A DNA stretch of 54,694 bases from positions 1 to 54,694 of the forward strand of contig JANBPK010001232.1 of NCBI GenBank assembly GCA_027579435.1, read 5' to 3'. Position numbers and translations under genes: made by a program. The DNA is from Candolleomyces eurysporus. Its lineage: Eukaryota; Basidiomycota; Agaricomycetes; Agaricales; Psathyrellaceae. Under the pieces are notes generated by a model, which had not been told where the DNA came from, did no database searches, and saw only the letters and a program-made list of their open reading frames with translations. Shown in pieces: positions 11,284 to 22,693 of this stretch; position 1 is the stretch's first letter; each line of letters begins with the position of its first letter.

Positions 11284-12745
11284 TCATTTCGAGCGTTCTT
11301 GAACTAGTATACTTACAGGTCTGAGCAACCAGCCGGCAGACCTGCGAGGTTCCCAGATCGGGCAGTGAACCTGGGTCAAAAAAAAGATGTGCCACAGATC
11401 TGCCGACCTCTCATACAGATCTACAGTAAGGGGCAGGCCTGTACGAGCTTGGCAGATAAACCAAACGGCACGATCTGCAAAGCAAGCAGATCTCGGGCAG
11501 ACATGGAATATCTGCCAACCGACTTTTCGCTGATGAGGAGGCTCTACCCCTTCCACAGGTTGATGCAAGGGGAAGGGGAAGGTGATGGGACCAGGGGGCA
11601 CCGGACAGAGATATCTGTCTTTGAATGGAACACTCAATAGGGAAATCGCCAAATCATGGTGAACCAGCGCAACGAAGGCACCAGTGAAACCGGTCTTTCG
11701 GAGATTCCGAAGAGTGGCATCAGTGAACCTTCTGAAAGCAATGAAAGAGCTCCATACACACCACCAAGCCCACGGGGCGACCTCGATAAGGCACTAAAGT
11801 ATATTGTCCAAGAATGAAGTCCCATAGGATCCCTGCGAACGTAGTCTGCATGTATACACGACTAGAATGCAGCCATAGCCTACAAAAGGACGTCAAGTCG
11901 GAGGTGCTGATGCGAAAGGAGGCTAACGTGACAAAGGCGACGTCGCGTTCTGCTGGGGATATATCGAGGATCCGTACTCTAAAACGACAGAGATAGGAAA
12001 TCCAAGTGAAGCATATTCAGATGCGATCCGAGGGACAAGGTTACGAGGTACTTACACCATTTCTTGTCCAGATGCCACCACCGCAACCCTTAGTTTACTT
12101 TCGTCTACGATGCAAACGACAAGATCTTGCACCACTATCGGATACTGCGTCCCTAGCCCGTGTTCTGAGACTAGATTCAAACCTTCGCGACGTGCTGCAC
12201 CCACGGGACCGATGTCCCAGAGCCAGAGGGAGCTCTTGTCTGCGGTGAGAAGGAATCGACCTCCAGGGACAAAACGTAATCTCGTATCTTTCGGCAGAAA
12301 ATCGGAGGGCCATGAACCCGACACCTTAGTGGTCGAAATAGGTTCCAGCTCGTCAAGGTTTGATGATCCCTTGGTATCGTTCACATGATGCTTTTCTATC
12401 ATCCGCTTCCAGCGATAAGGACCCAAAGTGACGCGTTGGATCGCTTCAAGATCCATTGTATCGAAGGAGTAAGATTGCTGAAACAATCCTTCGTGGTGAC
12501 AAAGAGAGCGGAGGACGGAGGCCCAGATACCTTTTTGGTTTAACATGGAACGAAGCAAGTGGCATGTCTTCGAATGCAATGAGGATGACGCCCGTGACCA
12601 GGATAGCATGTTAAACACGCACCGCACTCAACGATAGGACGTCTTGAGGTTCCAAAGATGCAATCACTTCGACCCAGAGCTCACTCGGAAACTCTTCCAA
12701 AAACTTGGACTGACGATTGTAGATTTGGCTAGTGTGATCGTCCAT
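11284..12745 (-). CDS. F-box/WD-like protein, copy D, with replaced C terminus
   Basis: Model: complement(11284..11694, 11762..11978, 12056..12567, 12623..12745), 420 aa. Exon lengths of the first three exons match copy B (123, 512, 217 nt) and the protein is nearly identical to B there, including the F-box segment and the WD-like PGGRFLLTADKSSLWLWDIG. In exon 4 the B-like sequence stops after the Glu-Pro-Pro triplet at about 11536. The frame then runs through repeat R (11390-11534) and unique DNA, adding about 83 foreign residues before the stop. The C-terminal 170 or so residues of the family are missing. It may be expressed as a truncated adaptor or be a pseudogene with an accidental open frame. 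Confidence 0.6.
11390..11534. repeat. 145-bp dispersed repeat R, copy 2 (inside copy D)
   Basis: Ungapped match to 8814-8958. Its right edge directly joins F-box coding sequence of copy D at 11535/11536. Confidence 0.8.
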
Positions 12746-13078
12746 TGGTGTTTCGAGCTTAGGAGGGGTTGAAGGTGTTGTACACGTGTCGAACAATATG
12801 GTCTTGTTAGGCAAGGTTAGGCATCACGGCCGTCGGCGCTTGAGGTAAAGTTGAAGCGATTAAGGTCGCATTTTGGAACACAAGGCTCATCTTTGCGTCC
12901 ATTCCGCGCCACCTCTACTTGGGGATGGGCGGTGTCAACAAAAGACCTCACGTTTAACTTTCAAATACGCAGTAGAAAATGGATTTGTATGTATGTAGAA
13001 TCGGTTGAGCCCGTTAATAATTAGCAAGTAACCTGAGTGTCTTTCATCAAAGTCATCCACTGCCCAGTGGCAGGCTCA
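12746..13078. other. Upstream region of copy D / 3' flank of DUF6533 gene 1
   Basis: The part next to copy D keeps similarity to the upstream region of copy B up to about 12835, then becomes unrelated. No gene seen. Confidence 0.45.
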
Positions 13079-15053
13079 TCATCCCATATAAAGTGTAGCG
13101 CCCATTTTCTTCTTTGAGTAGGTATCGATCATGGGAAGACTGATCTCGACGGAGGGCTCGGCTGTGATGGCTTGGTTAGACGTTCCTCTATTTCCAACCC
13201 GACGGATGTTAAGGACAAGGCGACACCCCTAAGCATTGAAATTAGTTTGATAAACGGCGGAATCATCGCGCTGGACGCACCGCGTAAGAAAACATGCTGT
13301 ACAGCCATCTACGAGGAGCAATGTATGAATTGTCTAACGGCGTATGGAGCGGAGGAAATACGACTCACGGCCATGTTGGGAGGTAATAGAATCCTGAACG
13401 ATAGATTGACATGACCGCAGATAAACACATGACACCTATACACAGCGCCGGCATTTGTTAGCTCGTACTACTGTGCATCCTTGCATCTAATAGAGGGACT
13501 AACCGACGATTCTTTTGATGTAAATAGCGCATGAGACTTGATGCAACACAAATGAAGAGCAGAAACTTACATCAGGAAGTTTAAGGTCCCGTCCTTCACG
13601 AATGCGACAAGAATCGGTGAAACGAAGGTCTTGTGCTTGAGGTACTCAAATCTGACATTGCCGTTCTCGTCCTTCAGCGAACTGTTGAGCCTGAACACTT
13701 GAAATAGGAAGAAAACGACTGCGATTGAATGCATTGAGATATACGAAATTAGCATCCTTGACGAGCTCGAACATACTGGCATTCCCCGTACTGAAAACCC
13801 TATAGTAATTGATCGTATGAGAAACCGCTGACTCCACGAGATAGAGACGGAACATACCAAGTGACAATGTACCATTTTTTCATATCTGCAGATACAGGTG
13901 TGCCCAACATAGCGCAGCCAAATCTTTTCGAGAGTTCGCTCTTGGGAGAAGGTGGTATTCCCTCGAAAGCTGTTACTTTGATAACACAGTAGAGGCCGAT
14001 CTATAATGAGTGCATCAGGTAGGCTCAGACAAGTGTCAAGTTGGCTTGACGTACAATTGACTCGGCTACAGAGTATCAGAGTTAATGTCTTTACCAAGGG
14101 ACTAAAACCATCACCCTTACCAATCGAAATAAAGATCAGGAACCACAGAACTGCGAGGGGTGCGGGGCAGAGAAGGAGAAATCAGGTCGATGACCTTGAA
14201 CCATCAGTACGAATTCACCCACCCTTGCGATTGCGACCGTACAGGGCGTAAATTCGCATTGTACAGATTACGTCTATGACAAGTACCGAAAGTTTACTCC
14301 CGACTCTGGAAACACAGAGGGTGAGTGATAGGTAAGTGGATATGAGATATGAGTGCACAAAACGCACATGCTGATAATGCGAACAAAATTCCGACAACTT
14401 TCGAGTCTTCAGAGAGCTTATTCTATCTGAGGTGGGGGGAACTCACAACTGTAAGCCTGGGTGAGTATCTAGCGTATGTTTAATGGTAGCTGAAACAACG
14501 TACCTCTGCCGACGGGTCGTTCCGTTTTCCCGCTTGAGTACTTCTTGTTAGATGAAAGTTGAATTCCCAGAAATCTAATGGCGTACCTGCGAGCATGGCA
14601 CTGTGATGAACCTCGACTATGAGAGCGGAACGAGAAGGTCTAGATTGGGGACTTACATGAGAAGGCACGGTGCGTAATACCTTGCGACAAGATAGATGAA
14701 TTTCGTGAAGTTTCGACACTTGTTGCTGCGAGCTCGCCTCAGCGTCGAATCACCAAAAGGTCAGGGAAGGCGGTAGCAGACCTCCAGATAAATCTGATCT
14801 ACCACGCGTGCTGTCAGTCTGAGGAAATGGATGTGAATCTGTTCCAAGTTTACCTCATCGTAGAATGTTGAGCAGATATCGCAAAGTNAAAAAAGTGAGG
14901 GCCGCAGCTGTTTGAGGTGCAGTTGAGGCNAATAATCTTCAAAAACTACGACGCAATGGTTAAAGATAGGAAGAAGCAACCTTTCGAGTACCCCTCGTCT
15001 TGCGCGACCTTGAGTGCTGAGAGAAGAAGGTTCCACTGCGCAGCCTGATCCAT
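13079..15053 (-). CDS. DUF6533-type multi-pass membrane protein, gene 1
   Basis: Many-exon gene. Exon 1 starts at 15053 (MDQAAQWNLLLSALKVAQDE). Then come LCDICSTFYDE, a 17-nt exon at 14782-14798 (IRFIW), FTKFIYLVARYY, the helix LVIDVICTMRIYALYGRNRK (about 14222-14310), KKWYIVTW, ENGNVRFEYL...FVKDGTLNFL, an 8-nt exon at 13504-13511, GFYYLPTWP, and a last exon 13079-13228 starting GCRLVLNIRRVGNRG. Order, phases and sequence match gene 4, for which a full model closes. DUF6533 proteins are fungal multi-helix membrane proteins of unknown function. An N at 14888 in a T/A run adds one base to exon 2 and breaks the frame if counted; this is probably a sequencing error. The exact middle exons around 14430-14700 are unsettled. 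Confidence 0.65.
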
Positions 15054-16170
15054 GTCCGGCAGGGATTTGCGAGCAGGAAGAACGGGAAAGGATGAAATGA
15101 TAGCACTCGTAGACCTGTTCGTGACCTCTTATGTGCTGAGGTGCTGCAGCCATTCGTCTAGATGGTGAAAGAAACTCATCAGAACGACCATCAACCCATT
15201 CGTACGAAATTACCATGAATGGGCATGTCAAGTCAATTTGGATAGACTGGATCAAGGAGAGCTGCCAATAAGCCAACCGACGCTTCAGATATAGTCTCTC
15301 GAGTTGATTGGACCTAAGTGGGCTGGCATCGTGAGCTGAACTGTATATTTCGATCGATGTAGAGTCACGCAATACGCGCCACCGTCATCCGGCCGTGCGA
15401 GACCGAGGATCACAGACTCACTACATATTCCAGCGCAAGACCCAGGTCAAACCTTCTGCCTCCACTACCAAAAATGTGTAGTCTTCGCACCAAAGTTCCT
15501 CAGTTATGTTGTATCTCGACCTGAGTGCGCTCTGGCAGTTAGTTTGATCATCAGTTCAAGGAGCGAAACAATCGGGCTTGATCACAAAAAACTTGTTTTA
15601 AATCCCTTGTCCACCGTCCCGTCGCATCATATGGGTTGCTCAGTACAGAAGGCGACACAGATCATGGGTGCCGGCGCTGTTCATTCCGAGCGAACGCCCA
15701 GCCACACATGTACGAGGATCAGTTCAAATCAATGATGGGCTGCTTTCGTGAGCGAATAATTACATAATCGCGAACAGGAGATTGTACCTTCAATCAATTC
15801 GTTCATACTATCGTGCTAACACAGGAGCCTGAAACTACAGATTCACCGACATGCCCGGCCCGCCCACGGATGGGGTATTTGATATCATGATATAGTGATT
15901 GCGGCAGAGGAGTGTATGTTAGGTGAAGTACGCAGGCGCTCAAGGGCTATCGATATCCTTCGTAGATGCCGACATCCCACTGAATGTACATTCTGCACCT
16001 GGTCCATCATTCGATCAGAGTTCGGGTCCCGAGAACGAGCTTGAGCTCAGGATTTGGACTCATAACTAAAATATGTGAAAGTGGTTAAGTATCTCATGGT
16101 AGATCAGGTATGCAGGCTCATTTCGGAGGAAAGGTCATTGACACTCGAAGCTGATTCGACGATAAAGGCC
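15054..16170. other. Intergenic, nothing recognised
   Basis: No splice-supported gene or repeat was seen in this stretch of about 1.1 kb. Confidence 0.4.
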
Positions 16171-16565
16171 CTTCAAAATGGCAAGCAACCTGGTGTTAGT
16201 GTCACGCGTCGCTCGAACAGTGACCCTGAAGCTCAGTTACAACCCAGGGGGCGTGAGGATGTAAAGCATTTTAATGAAAGTCCACTTTGATCTGGAGGGC
16301 TCGGTATTGGCTCCAATGCGCGACCGACGCAGATGGGGAACGCCTCCAACATCTCTATGTACTTGGTCTAATACGAGTCTGCGTATCAGTCACCATTTTT
16401 CAGCAGCGAGTGGCTATGCGTACTTCCTTGAGAGTCGAGCAGATATCGCAAATGAGGAACGCGGTTGCTGAGACTTTCGAGTACCCGTCATTCTGTGCGA
16501 CTCTAATTGCGCATGCCGATAGAAGCCGCCATTGTGGGGCAGAATCCATAGCGGTGGTAGATGCT
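16171..16565 (-). pseudogene. DUF6533-type fragment (exons 1-4 only)
   Basis: Begins at about 16554 with an exon 1 like those of genes 1 and 4 (MDSAPQWRLL, VAQNDGYSK). It runs without a break into the exon 2 sequence (AFLICDICSTL), so the intron found here in all four other copies is absent. A degenerate microexon (TKYI) follows, with its GT donor changed to AT, then SKWTFIKMLYILTP, after which similarity ends. The rest of the gene is missing. This is a decayed partial copy. Confidence 0.6.
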
Positions 16566-16921
16566 TTGGAGGTGATAAGTCCAGCTGATTAGTGTTGGCT
16601 CCTACCACCTCTCTTTCAAGTACGACCGTCATCTCCGGTCATAGCATAATGTGGATAATACCCGATGAAGGTCTGCTTTTGATAATACCCGAACTAGCTT
16701 GATCATGACTTAAAAAACGAACTTCCCACCTCAACAATCAGCCAGAGAAAGAACTCACTTCAACGAGTACAGGCACAAAGATTGTAAGTATTAAAGAATG
16801 TGGCGACGAAAAGAGCGACTAGTCAACGTTACAAGAAAAACCCTAAAACAGTGCATGAAATCGACTGCTAGCTAATCAAGCGGCTTCCCAGACCAGAAAC
16901 ATCGCGAGATACACTTCCCTC
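16566..16921. other. Intergenic, nothing recognised
   Basis: Spacer between the DUF6533 fragment and the 3' end of membrane protein P1; similar in base content to the spacer 3' of P2 near 19350-19550. Confidence 0.4.
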
Positions 16922-18494
16922 CTAGCTCCTATTCCGTTGATAATATGCAGGCGGCAATTCATCCAGCGGGCTAGGTAAGAACGTACTACTGACTCGCGAA
17001 GGTCCAGCATTGTCTCCTCCCTTACTTCCCCAAGCCTCGACATTCGGACCAACCTCCAACTTGCCCTTACTCTCCGGCGCTCTGCCTCTTGGGAAGTACG
17101 CAGGCGCAACTTCCAAGTCGAAGCCATACCCTAGATCGCTTTGCAGTAGCGAACCTTCGCTGGGAGAAGGATAGGGTAAGCTATGGCGAGCTTCAGATGG
17201 CACGGATAACTTCTCGTTTTCCGGAAGTCCACGTGTAGGGTTCCAGTTGGAATCATACGGGCTCGGCATAGGAGTAGCAGGAGCAATGGTATCGCTATGA
17301 TCCGTCATCTCTGCGTAAAACTCTCCACCAGCTGGCCCATATGCGACTTGGGAGCGCGCTAGCGCCCTCTTGCTCGACGTCACAGGAGGTTGTGGAGGAA
17401 CTAGGGCTTCACAGCTGCCTTCTTTGAGAGAACCGAAAGGTGTGATCCCGCTTTCGGAAGCTGCTTCATCTAGTAAACCCAACAAATTGGTGGTTGATTG
17501 ATCAGAAAGTCGGACTCGATCATGACAGATCAAAAACTCACTCGGAAAGGCCTTTTTTTGTTCAAGATAGGCCTGGCTCGGTCCCATCCGACGCNTCCTC
17601 CGTCGAACCAGAAAGATAAGAAGCAGGAGGAGGATGACTCCTGTCAGGGCAGCTATGATTGCACCGATGATGGCGCCGGTAGGAACTGAAGACCTCGAAG
17701 CAGAGCTAGAACTGCCAACCGTCCCTGTGCCAGATGGTTCAGCTGCGTTTCGTTCATTGGAGGTCTTGATAAATTGTGTCGCTGTGACCGTGTGATTAGA
17801 GTTGGGTGGGAGAAAATTTGCGGGGGAACTTGACATCGATGATGGCAACGACGAAGTCGAACTTCCATTTGTTATTGAAGGATTGGCCGTCAAAGCTCCA
17901 TTTGATGTCCCAGAGATGGAGGTTGGCAGACCAGAAGATTGGGTGAGAGTTTCTACGACTTGCGATACCGTCGTCTGAACGACCACCGCCGTGCTGACTT
18001 CGGTATGAGTCTGTGTCTGGACAATAGTAGTTGCCCTCGTCGTGACTTGAACTGGGGGAGGGGCGGCAACAGGGTTATAGACGATGCGATCCAACTGAAA
18101 GTCCATATCCCCCTCATAGTAAGTCATGGTCAAGGTATGATCTCCGCTGGGGAGGGTGCCGGTTTCATACCAAAGGTCGTCATTGATTGCTCGTCGACCA
18201 GCCTCTCGGTATACACGCTGAGACCGCCCCCCGTCCACGGCGAAATCGACGACGATGGACTCTCCCCATCCACGCGGTATGGTACCGTAAACGGCGACAT
18301 AGGTACCTGGGCAAATGTGGCGCTAGTCAGTGGTAGAATTTGTGAAGAGTCGGGTTAAGGGGCATACCTCGAAATGAAAACGTCGCCCTGCAATCCGTAT
18401 CCCAGGTCGAATGCAACGTTCTAGATCCCTCCAACAGCTCCCATCCCCATGAATAGCTGATACTCGAGCTGGTATCGTCTACCGTCACAGACAT
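16922..18494 (-). CDS. Single-pass membrane protein P1 with jelly-roll-like head
   Basis: Model: complement(16922..17469, 17542..18306, 18368..18494), 479 aa, phases closing. Residues 1-120 form a beta-rich domain of the galactose-binding-like type common in agaricomycete surface proteins (VDDTSSSISYSWGWELL, ATFSFRG, then TYVAVYGTIPRG, DHTLTMTYYEGDMDFQLDRI). About 130 Ser/Thr-rich stalk residues follow, then one transmembrane helix at about 253-276 (GAIIGAIIAALTGVILLLL) with an RRR stop-transfer cluster, and a Pro/Ser-rich cytoplasmic tail ending in LPPAYYQRNRS. No signal peptide precedes the head, so the helix may act as a signal anchor. An N at 17594 falls in the Arg cluster. Likely a cell-surface or wall-sensing protein; the ligand is unknown. 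P2 is the closest paralogue. Confidence 0.75.
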
Positions 18495-19552
18495 ATCACC
18501 TACAGCTCCAAAGGAATGAATAGCCTTCGAAAGAAAGTTCAAGCGGACACAAAGAGCGACGTGGAGGAGCGCATATGGCGATGAGAAATGCAAAGAAAGG
18601 CAGAAAGTGATGATGGGAATGAATGCTCTAGGGTGTCAAAAGAAAAGGCATCTGCCGGACGTCGAAAGCCCAGAGCCACCAGATCTCATGGGCAACGTTC
18701 TATGCTGCAAAGAACTGATGAATGATCAGTTTCAGCCTCCATCGTATCGTTCAATCAATGATACCACTGCTGATGGATATAGAGCGGGTAGGAACGACCT
18801 CATGGTACCTTGAGCGCCTTGCTTCACACCGCCAGAAATATTGGAAAATGTGCGGAGAATCCATACGTCGATGAGCGCGGGCGGTGTACTTTTTCGCCAC
18901 CAAGGTCACCAAAAAGCGCGCCCTTCTCTAGTCGATAAAAATACGACTCTCGGCTCTCTGTCAATGGTGCACTGAGGTGTCCAACGCTTGTTTCATGTTT
19001 GATCGACGGCAATCACACCCCTCGCCATCCAGCGCCCCTCGGCTAGGCTGGCCATGATGTCGTTCCAGGAGGCTGACCCTCACAGGATCACGCTCCTCCT
19101 GTATCGCTGTATCCTTCCTTCCTCCTACGACTCGACTGGAGAGATCGCCGAAGTTATCTGCTGTAGGGACGCTTGCCGGGAGCCGAGGCGATATAGTTTC
19201 TCTGGTCTACAATGTCGGTTGCCGTTGAAAGCCAAGTCTCGAAACGTCGTCGAGCGCACAGATCCAAAGAGTGTGGGAGGGCCTGCGCTGTTGAAGGAAC
19301 TCAATGTACACCCATTCGTTCTCCGTTCTTCCCTCACATCATAAGCACGACTCAAAGAATCAAACTCGGGTCGACCAGCTGGAGCAAGAGCCCACTTTAA
19401 CGAGGACAGATAGAAAAACATAGTAAGCATTAAAAGGTGTGACAACAGAAAGTGACCGTCTACATTACCAAGAAAACCCAAACCGCTGGATGAAAAAACG
19501 ACTAGCTGGCCAAGCGGCTCATACCAGGATCATCGCAAGATACAACTACCTA
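18495..19552. other. Spacer between P1 and P2
   Basis: No gene recognised. Sequence just upstream of the P1 start resembles that upstream of P2 (20847-20960), showing that the duplication that made P1 and P2 included the 5' flank. Confidence 0.45.
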
Positions 19553-20846
19553 CTAGCTCCCAATTCCTTGGTGGTACGCAGGCGGCAAATCATCTACCGG
19601 GCTAGCTAATAACACATCACTGACACGCGACGCCCCAGTACTATCCCCTCCCCCACTTCCGCGAACTTCGACATCCGCCGTGGAACCATTACTCTCCTGC
19701 TCCCTGCCTCTTGGGAAGTATGCGGGGGCAGCCTCCGGGTCAAAGCTAGACCCTAGGTCGCTCTGAAGTAGTGAAGCCTTTGTGGACGATGAGTTATGGC
19801 TAACTCCGAATGGTGCCGATAAAGTCTCGGTCGGCGGGAATCCACCTATAGGGTTGGAGCTGGAGTCGTAGCTTGGGATAGGGGCGGGATGAACGACGTT
19901 ATTGCTACTCTCCGTCCCCTCTGCCTGAGATTCTGCACCAGCTGGTCCATACGCGACTTGAGAGCGCGCTAGAGCCTTCTTGCGCGATATCACAAGAGTG
20001 TGTGGCGGGACCAAGGCTTCACGGCCACCCTCTTTATGAGCATCGAAAGGTGTTATCCCGCCTCTGGAACCCGCCTCACCTAGCAAACCAAGCGAGTTTT
20101 TCATAAGTCTATCAGTTCAGTCGGACTTGTAAACGACAAATCAGAATAGAACTCACTCGAAAGACCTTTTTGATGGCCAAGGTGGGTCTCGCTCGGTCCC
20201 ATCTGACGCTTCCTTCGTCGAATCAAGAACAGAAGAAGCAGCAGGAAAACGATCGCAGCTAACCCGGCAACGACTCCACCGACAATGGCGCCAGTAGGAG
20301 GCGAAGTCCTCGGAGCAGAGGTCGAAGAAGTCCCAATCGTTGGTTCTGCATGAGAAGTCTTGATAAACTGTGTCGCTGTGACTGTGTGGCTGACATTGGA
20401 TGGGGGAGGGGCAGTAGACGGGGTATAGACGATGCGATCCAGCTGGAAATCTCTGTCTCCCTCATAGTAAGTCATGGTCAAGGTATGATCTCCACTGGGG
20501 AGGGCGCCGGTTTCATACCAGAGGTCGTCGTTGATTGTTTGTTGACCAGCCTCCCGATATACACGCTGAGACCGCTCACCGTCCACGGCGAAATCGACCA
20601 CGATGGTCTCTCCCTCTCCCCGCGGTATAGTGCCATATACAGCGATATAGGTACCTAGACAAAAATGGGCGCTAGTTAGCGAGTCGAAGCTGAAAAGAGT
20701 ACGGTGTTGGAGTATATACCCTGAAATGAAAACGTCGCCCTGCAATCCGTATCCCAGGTCCGATGCAACGTTCTAGGTCCCTCCAACAGTTCCCATCCCT
20801 GGGAATAGGTGATACTCGAGCTGGTGTCGTCTATAGTCACCGACAT
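19553..20846 (-). CDS. Single-pass membrane protein P2 with jelly-roll-like head
   Basis: Model: complement(19553..20079, 20157..20654, 20720..20846), 383 aa, phases closing and positions matching P1. The head is nearly the same as in P1 (VDDTSSSITYSQGWELLEG, TYIAVYGTIPRGEGE, DHTLTMTYYEGDRDFQLDRI). The Ser/Thr stalk is only about 40 residues, against about 130 in P1. The transmembrane helix lies at about 164-187 (GAIVGGVVAGLAAIVFLLLL), followed by RRRK and a tail ending DDLPPAYHQGIGS. Tandem with P1 in the same orientation. The shortened stalk is the main difference and would hold the head closer to the membrane. Confidence 0.75.
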
Positions 20847-22693
20847 TTCGCCAACCTTTCCAAAATAAAATCAATGACCCTCGATGGGAAAGTTTAAGCG
20901 GATACAAAGAGCGAGGTCGAGGAGTGCATACGGCGAAGAGAGATGGCGAAAATGAAAGATGTATAGTGATGATGGGAAGAAAACTTCGGCGGTCAGCGTG
21001 AGCCTTAGCTGGGAATGAGACAAAGAGCCCGGAGCTGGTGAGTACTTGACGCTTTGTAGTGCAAAGATTTGTGATGGGTGATCACCGATCAGTTTCAGCC
21101 TGCACTGTAAGTACATATTGTTCAGTGATAAAAAGTGATGGAGATCCAGAGGGAAGGAATGACCTCATTTTCCCTGGGTGACTTACTACACATTGATAGA
21201 GATCGGGACGCCACGGAAAGACGATTTGTTGAGCCTACAGTGGTCTATCCTCATGGAAGGAGGGAGAGTAGAGGATGGCGTACTTGCATTCTTCCGAGGT
21301 TGGGAGGGGTTTCTACCATTACTTCCTAGCCCACAATGGCGGGCGTCAACGCGGGAAACAAAGCCCAGTGGTATGGACACTGGGATCGAGTGGTGGATTG
21401 GTTAGTGACACATTTGCCAACTCGTTGCGTAATTAACGTACAGATATACGGAGACGACCTCGAACGACCCCCGCTGGGTGCACACTCTCTGCTAACTGGA
21501 GCTCTGCCACTCTTCCTAGGCCGCCGGTCTCAATCGTAATATCTATGTAATCTCCACGACGACTTGAGCAAGTGGAGCACTCCAAGACGAAAGACCGCCC
21601 TGCAAATCCAGGATCAGGACATTTCCAGCTTCTCTGGGCAATATATCGATATCGGACCGTATTACGGTAATGACGTTTCCATGATAGGCCCACTCTAAGA
21701 TGCTGGGGATGGAGGACTTGCAAGTTTTCTACTGAGCTGATGCTGAATGGTGTAGCGAAGGAAGATTTCTCGTCGTCGGGTGCCGACGTAGATTTCAAGA
21801 GGTTTATATAGTGGAGAGATGAAGTAGCATTTCCAACGAGATGACGGGGCAAAACAAGGCAAAGGCGCGTTATTTGGCCCTGTTTGGGACCCCCATCGGC
21901 TCCGAGAGCAATCATCGGGATGTTCACACGGGTGCTCACATTCGGCAAAGGTTTCAGGCGAGTCGGCAGTGGAATCCTAGATCCAGGATCCATGGCTCCG
22001 GGCTTCAACCCATTTTCTTGCGCAGTGGTATGCAATTTAAAAATCCATGTCACAGGGGTCCACCTCTCCCCTTCTCAAATCAGTGATTCGAGCGAATGAT
22101 TCTAAACCCCTGATCGTACCTAGCACGGTGTCTCCAAGTTTTTGTGCTTATCGTCAGCTATCGTCGTTCTGCCCATGCTGAGGTACGATCTCAACAACAT
22201 GATGTAAGTGTCCATGCAGATGTCTGATTGGATTTGTCGAATGTTGGAATCATTGATGAAATGAAACGGCTCATGACCGAAGCTGTACGAATATGCAGGA
22301 TCCTGAAAGAGTGCCACCGTCGTGCCACCGTCGTGTTAAAGCCTGACTCAATTCTCGGACGTCCTTTTTCCGGCGACGTGATAAATGGCATCAACCTACT
22401 AGCAGGTACATATAGGTATATTCGCGCATCAGAGCGTCCTAAAAGAAAACAAGCTGTACAATACCGTACATACGATCCTGACACTAGGATCAACCCTTTA
22501 GTAAAGTAAAATTTAAATCATACCGGATGAACAACATGAGCTAACGGTTACAGGCAACAAATCAACGCAGCCTCACTGATTGCTCTACGCGTACCATGCG
22601 AAGGGAGGGAAAATATCGGAAAAGGGAGGGAATGGGGATTGGATGAGCAAGAACATTCAACGGTTATCAGCGTTCCGGAATCCAATGAGCTAA
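20847..22693. other. Long spacer between P2 and P3
   Basis: About 1.8 kb. A minus-strand frame of 206 codons ends at 21433 but lacks an upstream ATG for its full length, has no family features and no splice support, so it is not called. The part near 20850-20960 is the conserved P1/P2 5' flank. Confidence 0.4.

Noticed and set aside
21433..22053. 206-codon minus-strand frame between P2 and P3
   Set aside because: The full-length frame lacks an ATG start, has no recognisable domain and no splice support.
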